In this document: piece after piece, positions 48,425 to 60,511 of the stretch
Numbering within the stretch: position 1 is the first letter of the stretch
Layout: the number at the start of each line of letters is the position of its first letter
Assembly (NCBI GenBank): GCA_002189035.1
Contig: NEEC01000009.1
Span: forward strand, 1,550,001 to 1,614,000
DNA: 64,000 nucleotides
Direction: 5' to 3'
Source: Utricularia gibba
Lineage: Eukaryota > Streptophyta > Magnoliopsida > Lamiales > Lentibulariaceae
Notes under the pieces: model-generated
What the model saw: the letters and a program-made list of their open reading frames with translations, nothing else
Told to the model about the DNA's origin: nothing
Databases searched by the model: none
Made by a program: the position numbers and the translations under genes

Positions 48425-50436
48425 TCACTGTTTAAGGTTCCTGGTTATGAAGAAGAGTAACAAGCAGACAAGAAGGATGTTGGGAGGATTGATCCTGGAA
48501 GCATCTCCGGTCAACTGAACGGATCCTGAGAAGCTCCCAATGGAGCCAGAGGGTGATGCTGGTGTTGAGTTAGAGAAGGCATTCGACTTGCAGCTTCCGA
48601 AGGGTGCTCCAGCCTGTTGCAGTGCTTTCATTTAGTTTCCATTCAAAATGGTGAGCGTGAGGATCAACAGTAGTTTCTCCATTGAAGGGGCAAAGTGAAA
48701 AACACAATGCACTGTAAGTGACGTTCAAGGACATGGTACTCGAAGTATGTCACTAAATCTCCATAGCTAACCGAGTGGATCGCAGTAGATGACAAAAGCA
48801 ACTGAAGCTGTGTATATATATGAATGCGGCAAACCTGGCAAGCAGAGACAGAACTGCAACCGCACAATGTCTGGCCATTCATCCGATCCAGAAGATCGAA
48901 AACGCCTCCTCCATCACTTCTCTGAAAGTTGATAGTTGAAGAAAAGGTACCATAAGGATAGAAACAAAGGTAAAAGCCTGGGTAACAAGTTGCAATACCA
49001 TGTAAAAGTTCACGGCCAAGAAGTTTGGCATCAAATTCCCAGATGATTTGTAGCATGTGGCAACCATATCTGCAAGGGATGTAGAATGCTCCTTGCAAGC
49101 TTCATTTTGAACTGGGATGGTTGGGAAATAATTCATCAGAAACAGCGAGGAACTTCTAGAGTCGAGTGGTTTTGATTCCTTCCTATTCCGGCATGTGCTT
49201 GGTTGGATCCCGGGGTTCCCAGCTGAAACACATGGCAAAGAACATTAGCACAACAGAGCATGCTACGCAAAAGGAAGAGAAACCTCTTTATCAAACACTT
49301 ACACTCGTTTTCTACCATATGTCTCCACTGATATGCGATTCCTTCTGTGGCCTCTTTTGAAGCATCAGAAGTGAAAACAAGTAAACGGTAGTTGTTTTGC
49401 ACCATACTGTTTACTGTGGGCCAAGCTTCACCCTTCTTTGGCATCTTTGCAACCGGATACCAGTATTTTTCCAATCCAGCGTCCGAGAACACCCTTGTTA
49501 ACCCCTTGGGGGAAGTCACATAATCCTCAATTATAATGGTAACAATTTCTGATGGATTTTCTGTCAAGAATGCTTCGACTTCTCTCAAAGTATTAACTGC
49601 AGGTTCCTGAATATGCAAACTTCGTCAAAAATGAAAATTTCAAGTGGGCACAAGGACAGGCTGCAATTCACCAAACACGATGGAAGAGATCGAGGAAGCA
49701 GAAGAGTACAAAAGCAGTGAAGTTATAGCATTGGCCCTTGAGCGAATGGCAAAGCCAGATATCATTCTCGAAATCATACATATCCAGCATCAGTCCCCTC
49801 ACTCCATTCTACAAGAACAAAATCACAGAACAAAATCAGCAACTAAAACTTAAAAACTGAGCATATATCAATGCATGTACCATCAATTGATTGGTAACCG
49901 AATCTTCTTGATTGTAGAAAGTGATTCTCTGAGTGCCGGTGAAAGATTGTGCATCGACAATAGAAAAGGCATTATGGGTCACTAGCCAAGTGTACTTGTT
50001 GAAGGGCAGCCCCCCACCAACCTGGAAAAAATTTAAAATTCAGAGGAACATATCGCATCTGCCCTGACGCAGAAATAATGAAATACGAAGGGCCGAAAAA
50101 GGGAGATTACAAGGGATGTTGGGGACGGAGCTTGGCCCCTGATACAAAATGGTTGTGTCTTGTCAATCGCAGGGCAGTTCCCACAATAAAGGCCAGGCCC
50201 GCAATCTGTGACAGAGGAACAAGAATCCAGAAGCTGCGTAAAGAAAGTAACAAAAAAAAAAAAAAATCGGTGATTGAGATGAAATAAGGAACCCAAGAGA
50301 GATCAAACAGGAAAAGGAGAACAAACCTGACATTGGCCACTTGAGCAAGCAGTGGAGGTGGCAAAAAACAAGAAAATAAGAGCAAGTAACGGAAACCCCC
50401 CAAGCAATTTGGATGCCTAATCCTGCATGAATCCAT
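48425..50436 (-). CDS. PI-PLC X-domain (PLC-like phosphodiesterase) protein, secreted and likely GPI-anchored; one suspected frameshift
   Basis: Plant PLC-like phosphodiesterase family (At5g67130/At4g36945 type) with a TIM-barrel PI-PLC X domain; true substrate unknown. Exons in order hold a Cys-rich N-terminal module (TACSSGQCQ; DSCSSVTDCGPGLYCGNCPA), then LPFNKYTWLVTHNAFS with the first catalytic His, NQEDSVTNQL, NGVRGLMLDMYDF, IWLCHSLKGQC with the second His, then EVEAFLTENPSEIVTIIIEDYV and FLMNYFPT..NFLAVNFYM. The last exon ends in a Ser-rich stretch plus hydrophobic tail (NILLVCLLLFFITRN), the form of a GPI signal. The first ATG (50436) reads MDSCRIRHPNCLGG, then the hydrophobic signal core continues in another frame. 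One extra G in the six-base run at 50396-50401 joins both into a normal signal peptide (FPLLALIFLFFATSTA). Confidence 0.9.
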
Positions 50437-51327
50437 GGTGGGAAGCCAACAAAAATGGAACGACGGCTAGCTAGAAACCCAAATTGACCAAGTGCTGAAT
50501 CAAGCCAACCCCAGCAACCGGGAATTGCTTGTTCTGTATCCTCACTCACTCATCAGCCACTCTCCCAACCACCGGCAAAGTTAAAAATAAAAAAAGAAGC
50601 AGATGAAAAGGCTACGCCTTTGGGAAGACGGATTTCCTCAAACGGAGTTAAGTTAATAGTTAGCATCAATGATTGAAGCGCCAGAAGCGCAGCCCCACTT
50701 CACAAAGTTGCACCCATAAGTGCTGTGCTTTTTTACACGTCAACCTCATTATCCATGAAAATAGCGATATAGGCATAGGTTGGGGGAGAGTGTCGTCATA
50801 CACACTTCAGATATGACTTTTTTTAAACCCAAGATGACCAAATCCCGGTCACCCATCGAATAGGTTTCAAATTCCGAACGGTAAGAATCCACAGTGAGAA
50901 AACAGAAAGTCGAGCGGCGTGTGTTGAAAAACAGTAAGAATCCACAGTGAAATAAATTTACTTACAACAAACTTCGGCGCCTGCTGCTTCGTTACACAAC
51001 CAAGCCTAAAAAAACAGTAGATATAAGCAATGAATTCTGCACTTGATTTTTGTCAATGAAGAATTCTGTACGGAGTAAAGGGAACAAGTTTTTGTCCAAG
51101 GGAAGGAAGCATGGGTTTTTTCACAAGATAAAAATGCTAGGGATTAGAGTGATGGACACTTGAGGGACTGTAGCTGTAACAACTCAGCAGTGCTAATGTA
51201 GCAGCCAGCCAGCCAGCCACCTGAGAAAAAAAGAATCGATGTCACGTATGTTTGTTACCCTGGAGATGAATTAGCATTTGCCTCTCCAGTGGCCACAACA
51301 GTTGTTGCTATCTTCAGACTTGTGTGG
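50437..51327. other. PLC-like gene promoter and CLF 3' region
   Basis: About 890 bases, no gene recognised. A short motif GAATCCACAGTGA occurs twice (50886 and 50938). The CLF 3' untranslated region is expected near 51000-51327. Confidence 0.45.
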
Positions 51328-54300
51328 TTAGGTATGCTTCTTGGCACGGCCATTGGATGGAGCTCCGTCTTCTCTCTTGGCACCGGGTGCATCAGGTTTC
51401 TTCGCCCAGGCCGGAGCTCTCTCAGGCTCATAACGATAATCATAAAACAGCTCTTCTCCGGCACAAATCCTTTCTTTTGCGAATATACCTACCCTGTGGT
51501 CTCCAGCCACCAAAATTACCTGCCAACAGACACTAGTGCAGATTAGGGGCAACAGAAACAAAAGCAGCTGGGAAAAGAGTGAAAAATGAATTCGATAGAT
51601 TTGGATTGTAGTTACCTTGGCATAGCAATTGGGATCGGGGGAATGGTTAGCAAACTTCAGTTTGTCTCCCTTCCGATAAGCATCGAGCACAAACTGGAGA
51701 CCAGTGAAAAATGATTTGCATCAATAGTCTTACTTTCCATGTGATCATCAAATAAGTGTCCTAAGATGACTATGCATTACCTGATCATTCAAATTAAAGA
51801 GAAATGAGGAATTTTCACGATCATATATCTTCCCACGCTTGTCAGCCTCACGGTGAGAAATAAGTTCCCCAGTGTACTCTCCGAGATATTCATGCTTACC
51901 AACACTATTCTGTTGGACAATTATGAAGCAGGCATCAATACACCAAAGACAAAACAATCATGACGAATAATCCTGAGATTTTATAACCTTCAAGAATGCT
52001 CCCCAGCCAGAAACATCAGATCTTCCTAATAAAACCTGAACATCAAAGTCGAGAAGGTTACAATTGGGATTATTCGAGATCTACTAGGATCACGAAAAAT
52101 GTATCCTTGACACGCTAAGACAACCAAAACAAGACCAAAAGCTAGGTATACAATCAATTACCCTTTGTTGTTGCTTAAGAAGAAGCTTCATGTTCCTACA
52201 TTCATAATTATCACCCCTCTGATAAGGCATCCCAAGAGTTCCATCACCACAACTGTCATGCGATCATTGCAAGAGTTCCATCAGTTACCCATAAACAATT
52301 AAAAGATGGAAAAATAACTCCAGAGATAAGTAGAAAATACAACAAAGTTTGTCGGATTTAACTGGAAAAAGAAAATCAACTGTAGGTTGAAATAACAAAG
52401 AATAACAAACAGAATGGAGATGACAGCATAATAAAACTGATACTGTCAATACATCCAAAATCATATGCTGCACATCTTGTGCTTTGGTTGCTGATGAAAA
52501 TAATGCTATTTGAACTGCAACAGATGCCAGAATGAAAAGCTAAAATGATGAAGTCACACCTTATCCAGCAGTTCCGGCAGACATCCGGGTCACATTCCCT
52601 GTCAGCAGCAAAGCATGGACATTGCCGACTTCGACACTGACTTTTGGCACAATGACAACCTCTAAATCGGTTCTTGCAACTCTTTGGACATCTAATATAA
52701 GAATCCATGAACAAAAATATACGTTTATAAGAGAATAAATTTGACCAAGTCAACAGGAATAATGACAGAATATGGAAATATTTGTGAAACTCCAACACGG
52801 TAGGCTTACCCACAATATTTTTCACAGCCTGTACCATTAACAAGGCACGGACAAGTTTTCCCACATGCAGATTGGCATCCACACGGATTGTATTGACGAC
52901 AAGGCTGGTCCTTCCTTTCAGATATACGCTTCCGGAATGATTGGTATCCTGCAGATTTCCAAGTATACTTGAGGCGGCGAACTCTTCCTCTCCTACGTAA
53001 AAATCTGGATCTTCTTCGAGCACCGTTACCCTATGTTTCCATTAGATCAAAATATAATTCTTTTTTGTCCACACACATGCACAATCTGGCTACTAAAGAA
53101 AGACATAAAGAGCTCACCGGTATCTCATTATCATCAGATCTTATACTGCCATCTGCTGTTACAAAAGCACCATCAGAACTTACCTTTCTATCGGAAAGCT
53201 GCATATATTTAAATATATCTGAGCAGCTTTTCAAGCCATTCATAAGGTTCCTTGCAATCAAGCAACTGCACACAAGACATACACAAAAGTCATAAAAAAC
53301 AAAAACGGGGCAGATATTTGAATAATAATTATATGCAGGAAACTGAGGCACTTTCCCACCTGTTGCGGCCAAATATCTGAATACCCTTTTCATAGAGGGC
53401 CTTCTCAAATGGCTTCCAACTTTTGCTATCATTTATTTCCCGTATACATGAGCTATGGTCAACAACAATCTCTTCCTTATTCCAGGTGTTACTAGCACTA
53501 GTAATTGGTAGGCTAGACTCACTGTCATTTGATGCACCGCTTGCAGCATCTCTGGGAGAAAAAATGTCAAACTTCCTATCTGGGGACTCTTTCTTTCTCC
53601 ACTTCCTCAAAGAAGTGCATGCCATATTATTTGTGGAACCATTTTCTGTTTCTTGGCGTGAATTATTCAGTGGATTTCTCAAATTGGAACCCCCACCAGC
53701 ATCAGAACCCGAGTCACATGATATGGCCTTCTTCTTCTTTTTCTTTTTAGAAACTAAAATATTTTCAGCAATTCTCTTGCTACTCCTCTTGTCACCATTG
53801 GATTTTTCGGCAGCAATTTTCATGGGAGAAACCTCATTAACAGTCCGCACCTCTGAAGACGAAGCACTTTCATCACTTCTTAAGGATTTTGTGTTCTTCC
53901 TGACAGCCTTGGTTCCATGACGTTTCTTGTGAACTTGTGGAGCAGTAAAATCACACACATGGGCCCCTTTTTTTTCAGACACTCGCTTCAAGGATGCCAC
54001 GACTGCATCACCCTCTAACTTGTGCACCTGAAATTGTAAAAACATAATTTATACAAAACCTAGTAATTCCTATTTTCAGCAGGTCTACATTTGGTAGTAG
54101 TGTGGAAACATGATGGAGAAAAATAAAGGACATAAGCTGAAAGGTTCAGTTTAAGACACAAACCATCCGGTGGCAGTATGGTCCACATGGTTCCTTTTCC
54201 ACATCAAGACATGACGAAAGCAACTGTTTCTCTGCCTAAGAGGAAAAACACGAGTCGTGAGGGATCCACTTCAGAACAACAAGCATCCACCTCAAGAAAT

Positions 54301-56653
54301 AGACATCTTACAGGAAAGATGAGGTCCTGTGAACACCCATGAAGTCGACAGTCAAAAACCTGCCAACATAAGGAGAGACTAAATACGAAGGCAGAAAGAC
54401 GTCTATCTTATCAATAGAGCAATTTCATAAGGAAATAGCCACCAAAACAAAGTTTATATCATTTAAAATAAACATGGTACGCAAGTTTGAATTCTTACAA
54501 GACATCGGCGGCAAAAGAGATTGTCAAATGAATCCAAAGCAGCATCAAGATCTTTATCTATATATGGATTCACAAAGCCTTCAGAGTTCTCGCTTTTTGG
54601 TTCACATAGTCCATGAGTACTAATGATATCTTCATGCCTTACCTGCAAGAGATTCAAAAGCGGGTTGGTATGGACAAAGATTTCAGGATTCTCTTTTTGC
54701 CTTGGCAGAATATAATGAAGCACCATTGCAAACTTCAAGGTCATTGAAGAACAAACAAGTACGAAATATCAAGGCACCGGTAATACCAATACAACTTTAG
54801 CATACCCTGATTTCATCAGATGTTCTGGATAAGCATTGTGCCAACAAATCCAGCGTTGTATCAGATACACCCAACTCCATTATTGTCATTCTGGAACAAG
54901 GAAAACCAAAAGGAGCAATCAGCAATCAGAAGTACCTTGAAATAAAGCACCACAGAATCCCAAAGAATAACTTCAAGAGAAATGGTTGAATGAGAGCCAT
55001 ACGAAGAGTCCAAACTCTCCATATACCAACCGCAGAATATAATCCTCTGATTCAGCAAACTCTTTCTTTTCCTCTTCATCATCAACGTTTTCCTCTTCAC
55101 TATCACTACAGATAAGAGCTTCACCACCAGTTTGGTCATAATAAATTCTCCTTCTGCCAACTACTGACTGATCCTCCGTCATTCTCTGATTTCTACAAAG
55201 CAGCAAAGGGCAGGTTTGTGAGTTTAAAAACAAACACTGATAGGATAGGAGTGAAAGCATGAAACAAAGCATTCGAGATTATCACATTACAGAAAATCAC
55301 ATCAAACTAAGATTAGGATGCCATACATAAGCCAAAAACAAATCAAACACAGACATCAGTTAATAATTTTTTACTTCTGATGACTAAGACTAGTTGAAAA
55401 ACCGAGGCAAAGATCATCTGATTATGGCAACGATAAAGATTTGGATATCAAAACATCATCAGTGTATCAGTTATAACATTTTACTGCAGACATGAGCATT
55501 AACATGCTTTAAAGATCCCAGGGGAATTAGTTTTAAAAACTTTTGAACTGTTGGGAAAAGCTTAAAAAGTTCATTATGTAAGTAGAGAAGAATAAATGAT
55601 AAGCTTAAAAGGCACCAAAAAGTTCTTATAAATAAATTTTCTTAAAGCACCGAAAAATCTTGACTGACTTATCCAAAAAGACCCATGTAGTGTACGGTGG
55701 CAATTTTTCCACTTTTGGGAGCTTTATAGGGCGTACAGCATTCTTGACAGCAATGCTTGATCCTAAAAGAATAGCAGAAGGAGCATATCCATCTTCTTGT
55801 GAGCTGCTGCTTTCATTATCTCCATCATGGTTGGCGTCAATGCCATTATGCATGTCAATTGCATCTTTTTGCCTCTTTGCCAGTAAATCAATTACTTTGT
55901 CAGCAGAAGCGTTTCTAAAATGCCTCCTTTCCATTGAGAGCTTATAAAGATTTTTAGTGACATCTAATACTTTATCAGTGTTTTCTTGAATCCGCTTCTG
56001 CAGATCAAATACAGAAGAAGATTATAAATTTCCCATTAGTATTCTGAAAAACATACATATTTATCGATGTATACATGCATTAAACAACCTGAATGTAGAC
56101 AAGGCGGTCAGAAGCAACTTGCTGCTTTAAAGAATCAATCACTGCCAAGACTTGTTTTGCTGATGAACTTGGTTCTGCCTTCCCAATCGCCTGATGTAAC
56201 ATATTCAAGATTCTCTTTGTGAATTAGTATTTTAAGCAAAAACTAATGCTTCAGTACTGGCAAACACAAAAAGCGATAATACTCATTGACCAATCAAAAT
56301 TAAAACTACACGTGGCGGCCATCCGCTCTATATCCTGGTAAAAGTGTAATGGACAGAAGAACCTAAGTTTAATGCAAGACAACGAACTCCAACAACCTAC
56401 GCCTTAGGACTGCATAAAAACTCAATGCACCTTCGCGTCCGATCTACAAATCCTTCGTTAGTGCGATCTAAATTTTCTTACAAAAAATTGCAATGACAGA
56501 AACCACGCTTGCACCAGGAATAACCAACAGACGCATACAACATCCACCAATAAAAAAAAGTGCAATCATTGCGGATGAAAATAACGAGGTGAAGTGGAAA
56601 AATACAGAAAGCTCGTATCCGGAGGCGTCGGAGGATGTTTTGAGCGCCGACAT
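51328..56653 (-). CDS. CLF: Polycomb histone H3K27 methyltransferase CURLY LEAF (E(z) family)
   Basis: Catalytic subunit of plant PRC2, which trimethylates H3 lysine 27 and keeps floral and developmental genes silent. About 16 exons. Start chosen at 56653 ([16 protein letters not shown]), which splices in frame to [15 protein letters not shown]. Domains in order: EZD-like N-terminus ([25 protein letters not shown]), [38 protein letters not shown], acidic [13 protein letters not shown], Cys-rich [15 protein letters not shown], a poly-Lys basic segment (near 53740), SANT-like [17 protein letters not shown] ([28 protein letters not shown]) and SET ([44 protein letters not shown]). NHS and YDY motifs are intact. 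Wording after [11 protein letters not shown] favours CLF over SWINGER. No frame break found. A telo-box lies about 105 bases upstream. Confidence 0.95.
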
Positions 56654-57472
56654 TGCCGAGGAAGGGCTGTGGATACGGCGCAATGGAGGTGCGATTGCAG
56701 ATCCGATTCATGCAAATGCAGATTCGTAATCTCGGAAATGGCGGTATGATTTCGAAAACCCTAACGATCGAAGCCGTGCGTCGGGGGCAGACTTCCTCGG
56801 CTTTTTTCTTTTTCTTTTTCTATTAGTCTCGATTCCGAACGCTCCCTTATAGCAATCGTTCTGGTAGGTCATCCATCTATGGTTATCCGCGTGTCGCAGA
56901 AATAATTCATACAAGCCATAAAAAACGCGCCATACTTTTCTCAATTGTTACACCCACGGACAGCCCCAACGAGCCTTGCGACCATTAAATGCCTCATTTT
57001 CAAAGATCCGGACGGTCGACGGCGGCTGCCACCGCAGATTTAGTTTCAAGTTTGGCGTTTGGTATTCGTAATCTCGAGTTCAAATCCTGGAAAAAATGTA
57101 GATTCCAATTTCATATGAAGCCGCCGACGTGGCTTCTGTGGATGGACCATGGGTTGATGGATGCCCTGAATGCTACGAAGAAGCGGGGCTTCATCAAATA
57201 GCATCATTCATTCATATTTTACAGAGAGCATTGGCTTCAAGTGGGAAGGAATAATGGTTGGTGAAAAAGTGGGCAGCAAACTGGAAAGATTTTACACTTT
57301 TCATGTATGCATCGCATATACACCTCCTCACATTCAGGGAACCCAGATAATGTGGCTTTCCCCACGATTAACTGTTGGGTTAGCTGTAGAGAATCTGATT
57401 CGAAAATACATCAGCAAAGAGAATAAGCATGGCTTTTTACCATCATAGTCTGAGCCTGAGGATGAGGAAGCT
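56654..57472. other. CLF promoter region and RRM gene 3' end
   Basis: AAACCCTAA (telo-box) at 56756-56764 is about 105 bases upstream of the CLF ATG. The remainder holds CLF upstream sequence and the RRM gene's 3' untranslated region. No other gene seen. Confidence 0.5.
56756..56764. promoter_or_regulatory. Telo-box AAACCCTAA upstream of CLF
   Basis: Perfect plant telo-box. In Arabidopsis telo-boxes near PRC2 targets recruit telobox-binding factors that bring in CLF/SWN, so this site might mark self-regulation; that is inference. Confidence 0.5.
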
Positions 57473-60111
57473 TCACCGCGACTTCTTACTGCGTTGTCCC
57501 ATTCTAGATCTTGCGTATCTTGTTAACAAAGTGGTCAAGGAAGTCGTGTGGATGAATAATGAAGGTGATAGTGATGATAGAGAAAGGATAAAAGCCATCA
57601 TCGTAGGTAGGTATACAAAGGATACTCAAGCCGCATTGCTTCACCAGATGAGTAGAGAATCGTCCCCTGTAGATGGCCAAGGGCCTCAGTTGAACAGGCA
57701 GTGTCCTGCATACGTATGACGGCCATCAGTAAAGATCACATTGGCAATATCAAAACCAAAACTTGTAAGAAGATGAATATGCCTTGAAGTCAACAAATGC
57801 AACTGGGGCTCCGTAGGTGCTCTGCATTTTCAGCTTCAAAAACCCACGACATCTACACAATAAAAAAGTGCATGGCAATGATGAAACATCCAAACATGTG
57901 TTATATGAATAAGATGTTAGAGGCAAAAGTTTTTGACCTTGAGAATAACATCGTTAGTTCTTCTTCTGAACAGGTTGGACTGAGATTCGCGACAAAGAGT
58001 GTTGGACATGGAGTGTTATTCTGGAAAGTTGGCAGCCAAAAGAGTTGATTCAAGAAGAAAGCAGACAAGATCGAGCAGAAACTATGACCTTCAGTTAACA
58101 CTCACTGAATAAGAAATGAGAGATAGAAATGTTAAGTTAAGACAACAAACTGAAAAATTTCTTCTTCTTAGGAAGCCAATCCGTTAACATATTTCAGATC
58201 AGTTCACTAAAAAAATTAATGAAAGGAGCACATGGAACGTAGGCTAGAATGGCCGTACCAACCAAACATAAAAATTTGAGTAAACAGGGTAAAACTGCAT
58301 AAGTGGAACTGAGGTAAAGGTGATAAAGCAGTAGCCTGTTACCGATTTTGAACTCATCACACTAATAGGGGCATCATCAGCAATCCTAGAGCTGTAGAAA
58401 GAGGGGAGGGTTCAGATTAGAATATAAATCTTTCATGGGGTCATCAGACAGTGTTTTAGAGTGAGTTCCAAGTACAGGCAATGTTGCATGTGCTTCCACT
58501 TTCTCTGGGGTATTAGTGTAAAGCACTTATCTGATTCAAATACGCTAAATTGAATTCAAAATAACTGCCTGCTTCAAATAAACGTGTGCAAGTAGTGCAA
58601 ATGACCTTTGTGCAGAAGGATAACCAATTGTGTTGTAAGCAGAACTACCCACTCCAGTGATGTGAAAACTGCCAGCGGCTGCTAGTGCCCACGCATGCAA
58701 ACATGTGTAAAGTAAGCTCTTAGAATAATGTGTCCTCCATGTGACTAACTAGCTAGGACTTCGGAGATCAACATGTGATGGCCGAAACTCATAAAGAGGA
58801 AAAATAATATATAAATGTCGAATAAGGAGAGCACACACGCTGAATATCTGAACTAGAAAATATGACTAACCAGAGTCAAAGCTCGGTGAGAAAGAAACAG
58901 GACCTCTTGTTTTCTTTTCTGAGCCTTGCCTATCCTCATCTGATATGAAAAGTTACAGCTTATGAAGAAAGGCTATACAGTGGAGCGGGTGGATGAATCA
59001 CAACATCATATACCTGTTCTTTGTCGCTTTGATCTGGAATTGGATTTTGCAAGATCGATATACAAAGTAGAACCCTTTTCAAGGTCAAATACAAGCCCCT
59101 GTATCAAAAAATTCATGGCATCATAGATCAACTTCACAGACAAATTCTGAAGAAGCAATTGAAACTAGCACGTCCTAAACCACAATATCCAGATTGAGAA
59201 AATTCCAAGTCACGAGTGACTCGTAAAGATGTTCAAAAGCCATTCATCTCGGAAAGGGGAAATGGTCCTTCAACCATTATTTTATAACCAGAAACAGGGA
59301 TCCAAAAAATAAGAAATTCCATCTATATATTTGCAGAGAAGAGTGTGAAAAAATATCTAAAGAATTATAAACGTGGAGAACACGATGCGGGAGTGGTAGA
59401 GAATCTTACATTCAAAGCATGCATCGCCAGTACTGCAGACTGTTGATCCACAAAAGTTGCAAAAGCAAATGGCTGAAAGCCATAAACCACATCCAAACAT
59501 TTCAGTTGAACTTCAATTAATAAATAATACAACGAAAAATTGATTGAGCATAACTCCAGAAGAATAAAATTTAACATTGCATCACTTTCTGCAACCTGTA
59601 GAACTATGTTGTAGCCAGAGGAACCATACTTCATTTAATGTCCAATTTTTATCCAATACAAGGAGAATCTAACTGATACTAAAAAAAAGAGAAATATCAT
59701 AATTCCTATCACGAGCATGCGCAAACGAAATCCCCAAACCTGACGAGCAGAACCCTAATCCAGATAATTACGATGAAAACAAATGAAATCCGAGACCTGG
59801 CAGTTAGATGAAGTAGGTGGACGGAGATTGGACAACTGATACCCAGGGAATTCACGGAAAAGATTGTAAATTTCCCTAGGCTTTACATCCTCGGGAAGCC
59901 CCGCGATAAATAGAGTTCGGACTAGATCCTGGGGAGAATATGAAAGTACTTGTGGAGAATACGCCAAAATCTGGGGTTGGATGTGAATCGATTGAACCAC
60001 CGACCCCGCAGACGGTTGCACCGTTCCGGGAGGCGGAGGCTGCGACGGCGCAGTAGGCTCATAATAAGGATGATGTATGGGAGCGGCAAAGTATGCCGTT
60101 AGATCGTCCAT
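57473..60111 (-). CDS. Two-RRM RNA-binding protein (scw1/WHI3-like)
   Basis: Likely nuclear or cytoplasmic RNA-binding protein; similar plant proteins are annotated as cell wall integrity protein scw1-like, with no firm function. Ten exons: 60111-59797, 59472-59410, 59098-59014, 58939-58871, 58681-58606, 58391-58343, 58020-57938, 57852-57783, 57705-57626 and 57518-57473. Phases agree at every junction and give 311 residues. A Pro/Gln-rich start is followed by RRM1 ([24 protein letters not shown]1-like [28 protein letters not shown]), a polar linker with a KRQR stretch, and RRM2 ([46 protein letters not shown]), ending [14 protein letters not shown]. The intron after 57783 starts with GC instead of GT. 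Confidence 0.92.
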
Positions 60112-60511
60112 GGCTTCGCTCCGCTCGGCCGACTACGAATCCGATCAATTTCCCGGCGTCATCGTGCCACCATATTCGTACTCATCAGCCCAGAGACCCA
60201 ATCCGGTAAAAAAAATACGAGAGGCCCGGCTACGCCTACAAATTTGATGGCCCAAATCTTAATACCCCCATAAGGCCCAAAGAAAAAAACAATTGATGCA
60301 TCATACAAAAAAGCTCTTTAACGACGCATGCAGAAAGGTTTTCTTTGTCCCCGTAGTCATCACAAATTTATATAAGTCGGGGGCAAGTGCAGGAAGGTAA
60401 CACATCATCTTAAGTGGGAGAACTATACTTTGGGTATACAAGAAATGCAGAATAAATTCAAAAGCCAACAAATGATGGTAGTGATCCCATGACAGGATGG
60501 GCATTCTCCAA
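60112..60511. other. RRM gene promoter and SCE1 3' region
   Basis: About 400 bases between two minus-strand genes. No additional gene. The SCE1 3' untranslated sequence lies at the right. Confidence 0.5.

Noticed and set aside
51328-56653. SWINGER (SWN/EZA1) instead of CLF
   Set aside because: The stretch [26 protein letters not shown] (partly) and the SDSEEE block agree with CLF.
57040-57090. tRNA-like B-box GAGTTCAAATCC
   Set aside because: No matching A-box or cloverleaf stems upstream.
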